Origin: an uncultured Paenibacillaceae bacterium
Lineage (GTDB): Bacteria; Bacillota; Bacilli; Paenibacillales; K13
DNA: 64,000 nt
NCBI GenBank assembly: GCA_913056365.1
Contig: CAJXLT010000014.1
Location: forward strand, 1-64,000
Direction: 5' to 3'
Positions 1 to 7,755 of the stretch are shown piece after piece. A program made the position numbers and the translations under genes. The number at the start of each line of letters is the position of its first letter. Within the stretch, counting starts at the first letter, position 1. Below the pieces are notes generated by a model. The model searched no databases. It was given only the letters and a program-made list of their open reading frames with translations, and was not told the DNA's origin.

Positions 1-77
1 AGAAACTCCGCTCGACTTGCATGTATTAGGCACGCCGCCAGCGTTCGTCCTGAGCCAGGATCAAACTCTCCAATAAA
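1..77 (-). rRNA. 16S ribosomal RNA, 5' end (partial)
   Basis: The reverse complement reads GAGAGTTTGATCCTGGCTC and continues with the conserved first 16S helix region up to the CAAGTCGAG stretch. This is the universal bacterial 16S 5' terminus. Transcription runs leftward out of the window, so only about the first 77 bases are present. The mature 5' end is placed at 77 by analogy with Bacillus 16S. Confidence 0.97.
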
Positions 78-126
78 GTTCGCTTCGCTCTTTTTGAGAG
101 CATTTGATCCGGGGATCAAACTCTCC
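58..126. repeat. Duplicated 16S 5'-end 14-mer in the rRNA leader
   Basis: The 14-mer ggatcaaactctcc occurs at 58-71, inside the mature 16S, and again at 113-126, in the leader. The leader copy is part of a perfect 8-bp inverted repeat, tttgatcc (103-110) and ggatcaaa (113-120). The leader arm could therefore pair with itself or with the 16S 5' end. Confidence 0.85.
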
Positions 127-238
127 GTCCGAGGAAGCATTATTAGAAAGAGCGTCTGCTCATTTCAATGCTTGCGTTGTTTCGATTCATTCAAGAATCG
201 TTGTTGGATCATATAGATGATCCGGACGTTTACTCGCT

Positions 239-257
239 GTTCAGTTTTCAAAGAGCA
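239..257 (-). promoter_or_regulatory. rrn boxA-type antitermination element
   Basis: The reverse complement is TGCTCTTTGAAAACTGAAC. This is the boxA-containing segment found in Bacillus and Paenibacillus rRNA operon leaders, where Nus factors bind. It lies between the promoter and the 16S start, as expected. Confidence 0.8.
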
Positions 258-307
258 TTCGCTTGCCCCGCCGCACCGTGTAAGGTGTAATGCGGTGACA
301 AGAAACT

Positions 308-336
308 ATACTATCAGGTTTGTCTCAGTATTGCAA
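308..336 (-). promoter_or_regulatory. rrn operon promoter (sigma-A type)
   Basis: On the minus strand, -35 TTGCAA (331-336) and -10 TAGTAT (308-313) are separated by 17 bp. They sit upstream of boxA and about 230 bp before the 16S start. Further upstream rrn promoters are possible but none is clear. Confidence 0.75.
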
Positions 337-925
337 GCGGAATTTTTTCTCAGATGCAATTCCGTTGTCTACCGCACAAAAACACATAAGCGTAACTAAT
401 GGCTTACCGCATTCCATTCCGTCCGAAGCCCTTAAGCTCCATCTGCAACGTCTATACCGTAATGCTCTATGTCCCGCTCCGGTGATTCCCGGCGGCAAGA
501 GATAATGTACCACATTGAGAGCAGAGATAGCAAGCTCAATTGTTTCATGTTCTACCGTTTCTACCCATTACCTTAGTATGAAGTATCGAAGTTTAGATTT
601 AATCACTAAACAAGCTAATGATCTTGGACATTCTTACGTAGTACTCGGTAATCGAACGTTCGCCGTTAGTCGCTGATCGTAGTCGCATTATCGTTGGGCA
701 TTCCTGGCGTCCCACTCCCTTAAGCCCGAAGGGAAGCCGCGATGCAGTTAGGGAGGCGGATGTGTCGCCTGAATCCTCTTCCTCGAAATCCCACGGGCGA
801 CCAAGGGACAGCTTACTGTCCTGCCGCATGAATGAAATGTTATGCGAGATCGTATATCGAAATGTTTTACGCAGTTCCCCTCCCAGCTTTTTGACCACGC
901 ATTACCTTCTAGGAGGAAATGTCCA
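337..925. other. Intergenic region, no gene recognised
   Basis: About 590 bases between the rrn promoter and the integrase remnant. Only short, unconvincing open frames occur on both strands. Around 715-835 there are several GC-rich complementary runs that could fold, but no known riboswitch or RNA family was recognised. A palindrome cgaacgttcg lies at about 654-663. Confidence 0.5.
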
Positions 926-1135
926 ATGTCCATGAACTCGAGTCAGCAAAAGAACCTGTCTCAGATCGACTCGTCCATTGAGTTCAACAAGGTGGCGAGC
1001 GACTTCTTGCAGGAATGCAGAGTCCGCAATTTCACGGCAGGATCCATTCGGCGATACCGCAACTTTGCCAAACTCCCTTAAATCGGAAGGGGCTAGCACG
1101 AAAACATGCAGATCATCTTCCAAGGATGTCATAGC
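926..1135 (+). pseudogene. Tyrosine recombinase/integrase, N-terminal remnant
   Basis: A good ribosome binding site (aggagg near 910) precedes ATG at 926. The product begins MSMNSSQQ and contains DFLQECRVRN followed by SIRRYRN. This resembles the SAM-like core-binding domain at the N-terminus of XerC/D-type and phage integrases. The frame stops at 1081 after about 51 residues. A neighbouring frame continues with LKSEGAST, which fits the next part of that domain, so a frameshift is likely. The catalytic domain with its Arg and Tyr residues is absent; the sequence runs straight into the hydrolase remnant on the other strand. Probably a relic of a lost mobile element next to an rRNA operon. Confidence 0.6.
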
Positions 1136-1580
1136 TTATCCTTCCTCCTTGAAAAACCTCAACAATAACGGAGCCAGCGCTTCTGCATCTGCATCATGCG
1201 ACTGATCTTGCAGCGTAATCCGTTGGGCAGACGGCAATGCTTCGGAGACAGCATCCGCTGCTTCATGCATAAATGCCGGACTGTTACCGCCAGCCAGCAC
1301 GAGGGTCGGAATGCGCACCGCTTCCGCCGCTTTTACCGGAACGGAACCATCACCCATGACCACATCGTCGTAGGCCAAGGTTGGCGCGAGTGCTGGCATG
1401 CCAGCCCATGCCGGAGCCTTACGCATTCCTGCGATCGCCTCAGACGGCATACCAACTTTTTTCATAAACAATTCTACCGCGTCGTCCCGACGACCCTACG
1501 ACAATAACCCATTCAACGAACGCGTATAAGCTTCCGAAGCCTTGCGGGCTTCATTTCCAAATGACCATAGAATGCTAGGG
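1136..1580 (-). pseudogene. Alpha/beta hydrolase, C-terminal remnant with in-frame stop
   Basis: The minus strand reads from about ILWSFGNEARKASEAY through LLS, a TAG stop (1496-1498), then GRRDDAVELFMKKVGMP and about 100 further residues ending at 1136. The downstream part includes the late motif of alpha/beta hydrolases: a strand IPTLVLAGGNSP followed by a conserved His in DQSHD. The TAG replaces what was probably a CAG Gln codon. The N-terminal half with the oxyanion and nucleophile-elbow region is missing. Both the truncation and the stop indicate a dead gene. The part below the stop, from MFMKKVG, could still be an open frame of 111 codons. Confidence 0.7.
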
Positions 1581-1691
1581 GGGCACTGGCATTTTCGAAA
1601 AGGTGTGCCGCAGTGTATGGAGACTCACCCTCACATTTGCAGATCATTGTTGTATTCGTATCTTTAATATTACATGTGTATTCGTTTTTGC

Positions 1692-2957
1692 CTATCGCGA
1701 ACCGATCATCGTTTTAATCAACTTTACCAAGAACCATCCGACTATCACCGCCAAGACGATCACCGCAACATAGATTAAGATCCCGCGCCATAACGGAAGG
1801 ATCTTCGAAGGCATTTGATCATAGTTTCCTGACAAAATATTGGATACAATCGCTTCACTTAACTGATCAGCGGGATAATCCACGTAATATGGGAAACGAT
1901 TTAATAACAGTCGGTCTTCGATACGCGTACTAAACACCAGTATACTCAAATCGTATTTTTCAAAATAAGTAATGATATGGTTTCCGCTCAATCCGCCGCC
2001 GTTGTGGGAGATGATTTTTCCGTGCGTGTTATTTTGATCGATCACCCAGCCATAGCCGTAATAGAATGGGCTTCCCCCATCCTCGGAAACATGGGGTGTC
2101 CTCATCAGCTCCAGGGTCTCCGGGGTCAAAAGTCGGCCGGAAGTCAAGTTGTTCAGCATCGCATGCATATCGTTCGGTGTGGACAGGACATCTCCGTTGC
2201 CAGTCAGACCGTTCCAGCTGAAAGGAATATCCGAAAGCTTTCCGTAATCTTTGCCGTTATAGGTTCCGTGAGTGACATGGAGACGATCAAAAATGGACAT
2301 GCCGGGGTAGCCCGTATTCGTCATGCCGAGCGGCAGAAAAACTTCCTCCTGCATAAAATGGGCATAGCCTTTGTCGGACACTTCATCCATGATGGCGGCA
2401 AGCAAAACGTAGCCGCTGTTGCTGTAGGCGTAACGATTGCCTGGCGGAAACAAAAGTTTTTGATGATAGATACGATTTAACATCTCCTCTTTTCCCAATA
2501 CTTCCGTATCGTCTGCCACGTTGCCGGCAATTCCCGAAGTGTGCGTTAAAAGTTGATGAATGGTAATTGGCTGTTTATCTTCCGGAACCTTTTCCAAATA
2601 CTTGTCGATGGTGTCGGTGAATTGAATGACTCCACGTTGCGCCAACAAAGAGATCCCGGTTGCCGTCAGTGACTTGGTAATCGAGGCGATGCCAAAAACC
2701 GTGTTTTCATCCGGTTCCGTGCCGGAGACCTCATGGATAGAGCCGTTTCCCCCGCTGAACAGTTCCCTACCTTCCCTGGACACGATCACATAACCGTTGA
2801 AATCGGACCGGTCAAACGCTTTTTCGATGGATGCGGCCAGCTTTTCCTCGTCGATTCGCAGTTGTTGTGCATTCACGTCCATGACGGGCCCAGCTAAGGT
2901 CAGGAGCAGGCAAACCAAGATGAACCATAGAACAGTGGATCCTAAATCTTTATTCAT
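1692..2957 (-). CDS. Membrane-anchored serine hydrolase, beta-lactamase/PBP-like family
   Basis: Predicted product of about 421 residues with an N-terminal hydrophobic signal or anchor segment ending near VNA-QQ, an extracytoplasmic serine-hydrolase domain and a C-terminal membrane helix (about 392-415). Class C beta-lactamase/FmtA-like motifs are visible: catalytic SITK (SxxK) near residue 95, YSN (YxN) in YSNSGYV, and an HNGG box near the C-terminal third. Such proteins act on cell-wall D-Ala peptides or esters; the substrate cannot be told from sequence. ATG at 2957 is preferred over the upstream TTG because GGGAGG lies about 10 bases before it. It follows the histidine kinase gene by about 67 bases on the same strand and is probably in its operon. 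Confidence 0.85.
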   Translation of the reverse strand: MNKDLGSTVLWFILVCLLLTLAGPVMDVNAQQLRIDEEKLAASIEKAFDRSDFNGYVIVSREGRELFSGGNGSIHEVSGTEPDENTVFGIASITKSLTATGISLLAQRGVIQFTDTIDKYLEKVPEDKQPITIHQLLTHTSGIAGNVADDTEVLGKEEMLNRIYHQKLLFPPGNRYAYSNSGYVLLAAIMDEVSDKGYAHFMQEEVFLPLGMTNTGYPGMSIFDRLHVTHGTYNGKDYGKLSDIPFSWNGLTGNGDVLSTPNDMHAMLNNLTSGRLLTPETLELMRTPHVSEDGGSPFYYGYGWVIDQNNTHGKIISHNGGGLSGNHIITYFEKYDLSILVFSTRIEDRLLLNRFPYYVDYPADQLSEAIVSNILSGNYDQMPSKILPLWRGILIYVAVIVLAVIVGWFLVKLIKTMIGSR

Positions 2958-3024
2958 TCTTTGCAAACCTCCCTTTGATTCTTTGTTGGGAAGCTTACCT
3001 CAAAACTGTGTCCGATTTATGACT

Positions 3025-4491
3025 TCATGGCGGAAGGATTACATGGAATCGGACACCGCCGTTCACGTTTTCCGCTTGGCACGATCCGCCGTGAAGATGT
3101 ACGATATTTTTCACGATCGATAGTCCGATGCCGGTCCCGCCCGTATCGCGGCTTCGCGATTTCTCAACCCGAACGAACGGCTCCCAGATCCGCTCGATTT
3201 CCGATGCCGGAATCGGCTCGCCGTCGTTTCGCACATACAGGAGTGTGTTTCCGTCCTTAGCCGAAATTCCGATTTCCACCTTCCCGCCAGACGGAGCATG
3301 CCGGATCGCATTCGTCAGCAAATTGGTAAGCAATTGGTCTACCCGCCTCGTATCCGCATGCAGTTGAATCGGTTCATCCGCCGGATGAAGGATTAGCTGG
3401 ATCTGTTTCTCCGCAGCGAGCGGACGAAGCCGACCCATCACTTCTTTAATCAACCCACTGGCCGGAAACGTTGATTTTTCCAGCTGCATCTGACCCGAGC
3501 TGAGCCGGGTATACTGCAGCAATTCGCTAACGACGCGATCCATTTTTTCAGCTTCTTCCCGGATCATCGACGCATACTCATTCCGCTGATCTATGGACAA
3601 GGGAAGCTCCTCAATCATTTCCGCAAAGCCTTCAATTAGAGAGAGTGGTGTTTTCAACTCGTGAGATACTGCACCGAGAAACTCATTTTTATCCTTCAGG
3701 TCTCTCTTCAGACGGGCCAGAGCTTCATCCAGTCGATCAGCCAATAGATTCACGCTCGCGGCCAGCTGCCCCATTTCATCGCGGCCGGGATAATGGATCT
3801 TCTCGCTGAAATCCAGGGCAGCAATTCGCGTAGTAATCCCTTTAATCTTTTTAATCGGACGAGTAATGATCCGTGAGACCAGGTAGGCAATGATTAGGGA
3901 AACGAGCAAGGCCAATCCGAGGACCATACCAAAGTAGCGTCGGATCACCCCCGTAATTTCCACGGCCGAATCGTCCGGCACCGCCAGCAGCAAAAACCGA
4001 TTCGAGTCCCCTCGGATAGGCGTGGAGAGAAAATGGACGGGATGCCCTTCTATTTCTTCCGCAAATGAAGCGATGTTCTCCTGCTCCCGATGCCGGACAA
4101 TGATCTTGCGAATCAAACGGTCGTTCGCCAAGTCGGATATGAAGTTCAACTCTTCCTCAGAGACAGGACGTTGCGGGCGATGGAACACTTCATAATTAAT
4201 TTTGCCGAAATCCGCTTGCCCCATTTCCAGCACGACCGCAACGGCGTTTTGCTCAAGTTCGAAGTCTGCGATGTGCTCGTATATGTCTTCGATTGACAGC
4301 GTCTCCGTAGTGAAGAACAGACCGTATTGATGGTTGAATGATTCCTCCAGCGACCGCAGCTGATGATTCGTATAATAGGATTGAAAACCTGTCCATACCA
4401 GTACAAAGCTAATGAATAAAGATACGGCCGTGCCAATGAACAAGATGCCGAATAGCTTATAAGTGATTGAAAGTTTACGGATGGTCTTCAA
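3025..4491 (-). CDS. HAMP-domain sensor histidine kinase
   Basis: About 488 residues: a short cytoplasmic tail, TM1 (about 12-35), an extracytoplasmic sensor domain, TM2 near 185-205, then HAMP. The HisKA domain carries AVSHELKTPL with the phospho-accepting His, and HATPase_c has an N-box (LLTNAIRHA), G1 (VRNDGEPI) and GTGIGLSIV. It autophosphorylates and passes phosphate to the response regulator encoded just upstream, whose 3' end it overlaps by 17 bases. TTG at 4491 is chosen because GAGGGG lies 7 bases upstream; a GTG at 4506 is an alternative with a badly placed ribosome site. The signal is unknown, but the downstream serine hydrolase suggests a cell-wall stress role. Confidence 0.9.
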   Translation of the reverse strand: MKTIRKLSITYKLFGILFIGTAVSLFISFVLVWTGFQSYYTNHQLRSLEESFNHQYGLFFTTETLSIEDIYEHIADFELEQNAVAVVLEMGQADFGKINYEVFHRPQRPVSEEELNFISDLANDRLIRKIIVRHREQENIASFAEEIEGHPVHFLSTPIRGDSNRFLLLAVPDDSAVEITGVIRRYFGMVLGLALLVSLIIAYLVSRIITRPIKKIKGITTRIAALDFSEKIHYPGRDEMGQLAASVNLLADRLDEALARLKRDLKDKNEFLGAVSHELKTPLSLIEGFAEMIEELPLSIDQRNEYASMIREEAEKMDRVVSELLQYTRLSSGQMQLEKSTFPASGLIKEVMGRLRPLAAEKQIQLILHPADEPIQLHADTRRVDQLLTNLLTNAIRHAPSGGKVEIGISAKDGNTLLYVRNDGEPIPASEIERIWEPFVRVEKSRSRDTGGTGIGLSIVKNIVHLHGGSCQAENVNGGVRFHVILPP

Positions 4492-5143
4492 TTTTGTACC
4501 CCTCACCCCAGACAGTTTGAATACAATGTGCGGGCTGTCCTATTTTTTCCCGAATCCGCTTGACGTGTGTGTCTACCGTCCGATATTCACCTTCATACCT
4601 ACTCCCCCACACCCGGTAGACGATTTGTTCTCTCGTAAGCAGGCGCCCCTTGTTTTCAATCAGGTACACCAGCAGCGCAAATTCGCGAGGCCGCAGTTTC
4701 ACCGGTATGCCGTCCGCTTTTACGCTTCTGGCCCGCACATCAATCTCGATGGCGCCGCATTTCAGCAAGGTCTTGTTCTCCGGATTCGTTCTTCGCCAGA
4801 TCGATTCCATTTTTCGCATCAGTACTTTCAGTCGAAACGGTTTCGTAACATAATCGTCCGCCCCCAGATCATATCCGTATACCTCGTCTTCTTCACCGGT
4901 CAACGCCGTTAAAAATATGATCGGCACATTTTGGGTCTGCCGCAGTTCGTAACATGTATCCCAGCCATCCATTTTCGGCATCATGACATCCAGCAATACC
5001 AGATCCACGTTGTGCCGCTTCATTTTCTCCAGCGCTTCCTCGCCGTTAGATGCTTCCACCACATCAATCTGATGCGCTTGCAAATAACTTCCGATCATCA
5101 TACGTATTCGCAGATCATCGTCGACGATCAACACCATCTTCAC
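4475..5143 (-). CDS. OmpR/PhoB-family response regulator
   Basis: About 222 residues. The N-terminal receiver has the acidic pair in VLIVDDDLR, the phospho-acceptor Asp in LVLLDVMMPKMDG, and a Thr/Lys late motif (FLTAL, YVTKPF). The C-terminal winged-helix DNA-binding domain shows LRPREFALLVYL and the RTVDTHVKRIREKIG recognition helix. GTG at 5143 is chosen because GGGAGGTG lies 6 bases upstream; the GTG at 5152 overlaps that site. First gene of a three-gene operon with the kinase and the serine hydrolase. Confidence 0.92.
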   Translation of the reverse strand: MKMVLIVDDDLRIRMMIGSYLQAHQIDVVEASNGEEALEKMKRHNVDLVLLDVMMPKMDGWDTCYELRQTQNVPIIFLTALTGEEDEVYGYDLGADDYVTKPFRLKVLMRKMESIWRRTNPENKTLLKCGAIEIDVRARSVKADGIPVKLRPREFALLVYLIENKGRLLTREQIVYRVWGSRYEGEYRTVDTHVKRIREKIGQPAHCIQTVWGEGYKIEDHP

Positions 5144-5197
5144 TGGGGACACCTCCCTTGTTTACATCTTCCATACTATTTTAACGGTAGTCACGAA

Positions 5198-5510
5198 ATG
5201 GGTCCGGAAAACATTTTTTCACACCTCGCCCCTGTTTTCAAAGATCATCCCACCGCACAATTTGTATGTAAAAGTAAATGTTGTACGTTCCTATGGTTCA
5301 GAATCAGCTTTGTTAAGAGCGATAGCGGGCATGGTTCCCCGTGGACAAACGGATATCAACCCGGATGCTAATGCACATCAGACTCTTGTTGTTAGTCGCA
5401 AACAAGATGAATGGAAAATCGAACTATTTCAAAATACTCCGGCTCAGTTTCATGGTAAACCCGAGTTAGTCGAGCAAATGACTCAAGAATTACGTTCCAT
5501 GCTATCATAA
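5198..5510 (+). pseudogene. SgcJ/EcaC-type SnoaL-like protein, truncated and frameshifted
   Basis: The frame from about 5198 encodes GPENIFSHLAPVFKDHPTAQFV. A +1 change near 5265-5270 then puts the similarity into the frame KVNVVRSYGSESALLRA...GMVPRG...QNTPAQFHGKPELVEQMTQEL, ending at 5510. This C-terminal pattern, with NTPAqfHGrPe, is typical of the SgcJ/EcaC family of small NTF2-fold proteins. The first strands and helices of the fold are missing and no ribosome site is seen. The 3' part alone could be expressed from an ATG at 5262 but lacks the pocket. Treated as a remnant. Confidence 0.65.
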
Positions 5511-5945
5511 AATGTTTGTCCCCATCCCAGAGCTTCGCATTTACTTCAAACTCCACCTGTTTCGTATGAATCTATTTTTCGTGATCTGTAATAACAAACA
5601 TAAGATCCAGCTATCAATACCCGTCAAAGAATGTCATCCATCAACTGTCAGGGTCACCGACTTCAATTCTTTTGAATATATCTCTCCTGTCAAATCAATC
5701 ACAAAAACCAGCATAAGCCCATTCCTTAAAACGCGGGAAAACAGGCACCAAGATTGCTATCACTCCTAACAATTTATCTGTGTTTAGATTCATTGTTGGA
5801 ACATTCTTCACGAACAAATGTTCTATAATGGGGGGGGTGAGAATTGCAGGTCTCTTCCCTGAACACCCGGATGCTCTGCTGAATGTAATCTTGGATGACC
5901 CGGGTTTCCTCCGGGCTGAAGCCCGACATCACGAATTCAAAGGGG
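5511..5945. other. Intergenic region with a possible minus-strand gene scrap
   Basis: No complete gene seen. On the minus strand around 5850-5945 a short frame reads FEFVMSGFSPEETRVIQDYI, which looks like the final helix region of a MarR-type regulator but is too short to assign. A run of eight G residues sits at 5830-5837. The region lies between gene remnants and is probably decayed DNA. Confidence 0.35.
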
Positions 5946-6146
5946 ATGGCTCAATACCGGTTTAAGTCCAACGGAAAGCAGCGTGTAAAGGGCTTACCCT
6001 ATCCAAAACGTAAACAGATACCACAGCCGCTTAAACGCTTTAACGGCGTTGCAACTAAATATTTGCAACATTATTTGGCTTGGTTTCGTTACTTAGACAG
6101 CAAGGAATATGAGAATACAGCAGCGAGTAAGAAAATATGTTGGTGA
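5946..6146 (+). mobile_element. IS1595-type transposase, C-terminal remnant
   Basis: The plus strand encodes MAQYRFKSNGKQRVKG and then PLKRFNGVATKYLQHYLAWFRYLD before the stop at 6146. The segment RFNGVATKYLxxYLxWF is a recognisable C-terminal signature of IS1595-group transposases. Everything upstream (Zn ribbon, DDE/N catalytic core) is missing, and no terminal inverted repeats were found. Family assignment is from memory of the motif and is moderately secure; inactivity is clear from the size of about 65 residues. Confidence 0.55.
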
Positions 6147-6271
6147 ATTCATGCCTGTTTTCTGTGACCGACACGAATGCTTTGACTTTCTGCTTATACT
6201 TATTAAACAAACTGTCAGTTTAAATTAGCAATCCATAAGAAACAACCCAAGCTGAAATGTGCTAAGCTGAT

Positions 6272-6545
6272 TTGGAGAAACACGCAAAAGAAATTCTGAG
6301 TACTGCCGTCACTGTCATTTGGGGACGTGTGACTTATCAGGGAATGCACAGTTATTGGCCATCTGTGCCTTCGAACCCATCAGCTTCGCAACATGAAACG
6401 GAATCATGTCGAGTGGATCGAAAAGACATTCAAAATCGTTTTTTCCACGCCACTGGAGAAAATCGAATGGAACAGTTTCAGATTGGTGTATTGAGAATGT
6501 CAAGGAAGAGATCAAGAACCTCAGGCAGAGGAAGACGTTGGAAAC
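6272..6545 (+). pseudogene. Dihydrofolate-reductase-like protein, frameshifted remnant
   Basis: The first frame reads LEKHAKEILSTAVTVIWGRVTYQGMHSYWPSVP. Near 6390-6400 the similarity moves to another frame, RNHVEWIEKTFKIVFSTPLEKIEW, then crosses a TGA (about 6501-6503) into ENVKEEIKNLRQ. GRVTYQGM and the IVFST strand are typical of the DHFR-like family (RibD C-terminal/YwjB-YyaP type). The N-terminus and the C-terminal GG-containing nucleotide-binding part are lost. It lies directly upstream of an intact member of the same broad family, but the two are not near-identical, so a recent tandem duplication is unlikely. Confidence 0.7.
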
Positions 6546-6568
6546 TAATAATTGGAGGCGCTATTGAA

Positions 6569-7132
6569 ATGGCTAAACTGATCTACCCTATTAACGTATC
6601 TTTGGACGGTTACATGGAAGACGAGCGAGGCAATTTAGAGTGGTCGATCTCCGATGACGAGTTGTTTGCGTTCTGGACTGACTTTCAGCGGCCGATTGGC
6701 ACCTACCTATACGGGCGTCGGATGTACGAGTCGATGGTGTACTGGGAGACGGCAAGCGCCAAGCCCGGCGATCAACCGGAGGAAACGCGGGAATTCGCGC
6801 AGATCTGGCGAGCGGCTGAGAAGATCGTGTATTCCCGGACGCTTCAGGCGGTTTCAAGCGCCAGCACCAGGATCGAGCGCGAATTCGATGCTGATGCGAT
6901 CCGGAGGCTGAAGAAGTCTTCAGGAGCCGACATTACGATTGGCGGCCCCGAGCTTGCTGGGCAGGCGATGAGCGCGGGACTGATCGACGAGTGTCATCTG
7001 CTTCTTAATCCGATTGTCTTGGGTGGAAGGAAGCGAGCATTACCGGACAACCTCAGCATACGGCTCGAGCTGCTCGGTGAGCGCCGCTTCAGAAGCGGCG
7101 TTGTTCATCTTCACTACCGCGTGATCGTCTGA
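6569..7132 (+). CDS. Dihydrofolate-reductase-family protein (RibD C-terminal-like)
   Basis: 187 residues from ATG at 6569, preceded by GGAGG at 6554-6558. It opens with a strand and SLDGYMEDERGNLEW, has a GRRMYESM helix, a KIVYSRTL strand and the nucleotide-loop motif ITIGGPELAGQAM, followed by DECHLLLNPIVLGGRKRAL. These are hallmarks of the stand-alone DHFR/RibD-C family, which use NAD(P)H on mostly unknown substrates. Length matches the family. A longer frame to 6272 belongs to the pseudogene upstream, not to this protein. Its local GC looks higher than that of the flanking remnants, which may reflect separate acquisition. Confidence 0.85.
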   Translation: MAKLIYPINVSLDGYMEDERGNLEWSISDDELFAFWTDFQRPIGTYLYGRRMYESMVYWETASAKPGDQPEETREFAQIWRAAEKIVYSRTLQAVSSASTRIEREFDADAIRRLKKSSGADITIGGPELAGQAMSAGLIDECHLLLNPIVLGGRKRALPDNLSIRLELLGERRFRSGVVHLHYRVIV

Positions 7133-7182
7133 CCGCGATGCTAGACTGAAATTCAGGAGATACGCTTTTGAACTTACTATAA

Positions 7183-7506
7183 TCAAGTGAAATTATGAAG
7201 CCGGAATTTATGAGCGGTTTCCATTTCTGAACGATGAAGTACGAATGCACAATAAACCGCCTCTATAAACGAGGTGGTTTTCTTATCAGGATATTTCACC
7301 CCCTCCTCGATCCACTCATCCTCTACCTGGGAGACACTTAATCTGAAAACATGGGTTTTTCTATATTCCAGCAGGTATTGCTTGGCTGCATGATAGACCC
7401 ATACGTTCCCGGATTTTAACAAAGACAGAAAGCGGTTTATGCTTATATATCCAGGCAATTCAATCGTCGAATAAAAACCGGATCGTGAACCAAAAACTCT
7501 TTCCAT
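7183..7506 (-). CDS. Hypothetical protein
   Basis: Open frame of 107 residues, not recognised. It contains an amphipathic stretch KQYLLEYRKTHVFRLSVSQVEDEWIEEG and no signal peptide or membrane segment. It overlaps the preceding small gene by 64 bases in another frame and has no good ribosome binding site at its ATG. It could therefore be translationally coupled, or the two frames could be one gene split by a frameshift near 7450-7500. Coding status is uncertain. Confidence 0.4.
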   Translation of the reverse strand: MERVFGSRSGFYSTIELPGYISINRFLSLLKSGNVWVYHAAKQYLLEYRKTHVFRLSVSQVEDEWIEEGVKYPDKKTTSFIEAVYCAFVLHRSEMETAHKFRLHNFT

Positions 7507-7697
7507 GTTATACCTATTACTTTCCCGCCATCTATAACTTCGCTTATAAAATAATAGTCCCTATCAGTAAACTCATATAAGTTGTCGTAATATTCTCCCC
7601 ATGTAATTCCATATGGTGCGCCACCGTCAGTGTAATCAATAATAGCATAGAAATTCTCGTCTTGATCGAATCCCCCCTGTCCTTCATGTTTCTCCAT
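7443..7697 (-). CDS. Hypothetical small protein with two GITW repeats
   Basis: 84 residues from ATG at 7697, with a purine-rich AGAGAGAAGA just upstream. The sequence is acidic and aromatic. It contains two similar segments, GGAPYGITWGEYYDN and GGKVIGITWKEFLVH, spaced about 31 residues apart, suggesting an internal duplication. No signal peptide or known family was recognised. An upstream extension to 7811 is open but very basic and lacks a better start. Its 3' end overlaps the next hypothetical gene. Confidence 0.5.
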   Translation of the reverse strand: MEKHEGQGGFDQDENFYAIIDYTDGGAPYGITWGEYYDNLYEFTDRDYYFISEVIDGGKVIGITWKEFLVHDPVFIRRLNCLDI

Positions 7698-7755
7698 TCT
7701 TCTCTCTTTTCTTTTATTTCTGTTCTTCTTTCGTTGTTTCACTTTAGTCATCCTT

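Noticed and set aside
715-835. Possible riboswitch before the integrase remnant
   Set aside because: Several complementary GC-rich runs, but no conserved core of c-di-GMP, guanidine, SAM, purine or other known classes could be matched.
599-898. Open frame of 99 codons on the minus strand
   Set aside because: No ribosome site, no recognisable domain, and it overlaps the leader of the integrase remnant; composition is unlike neighbouring genes.
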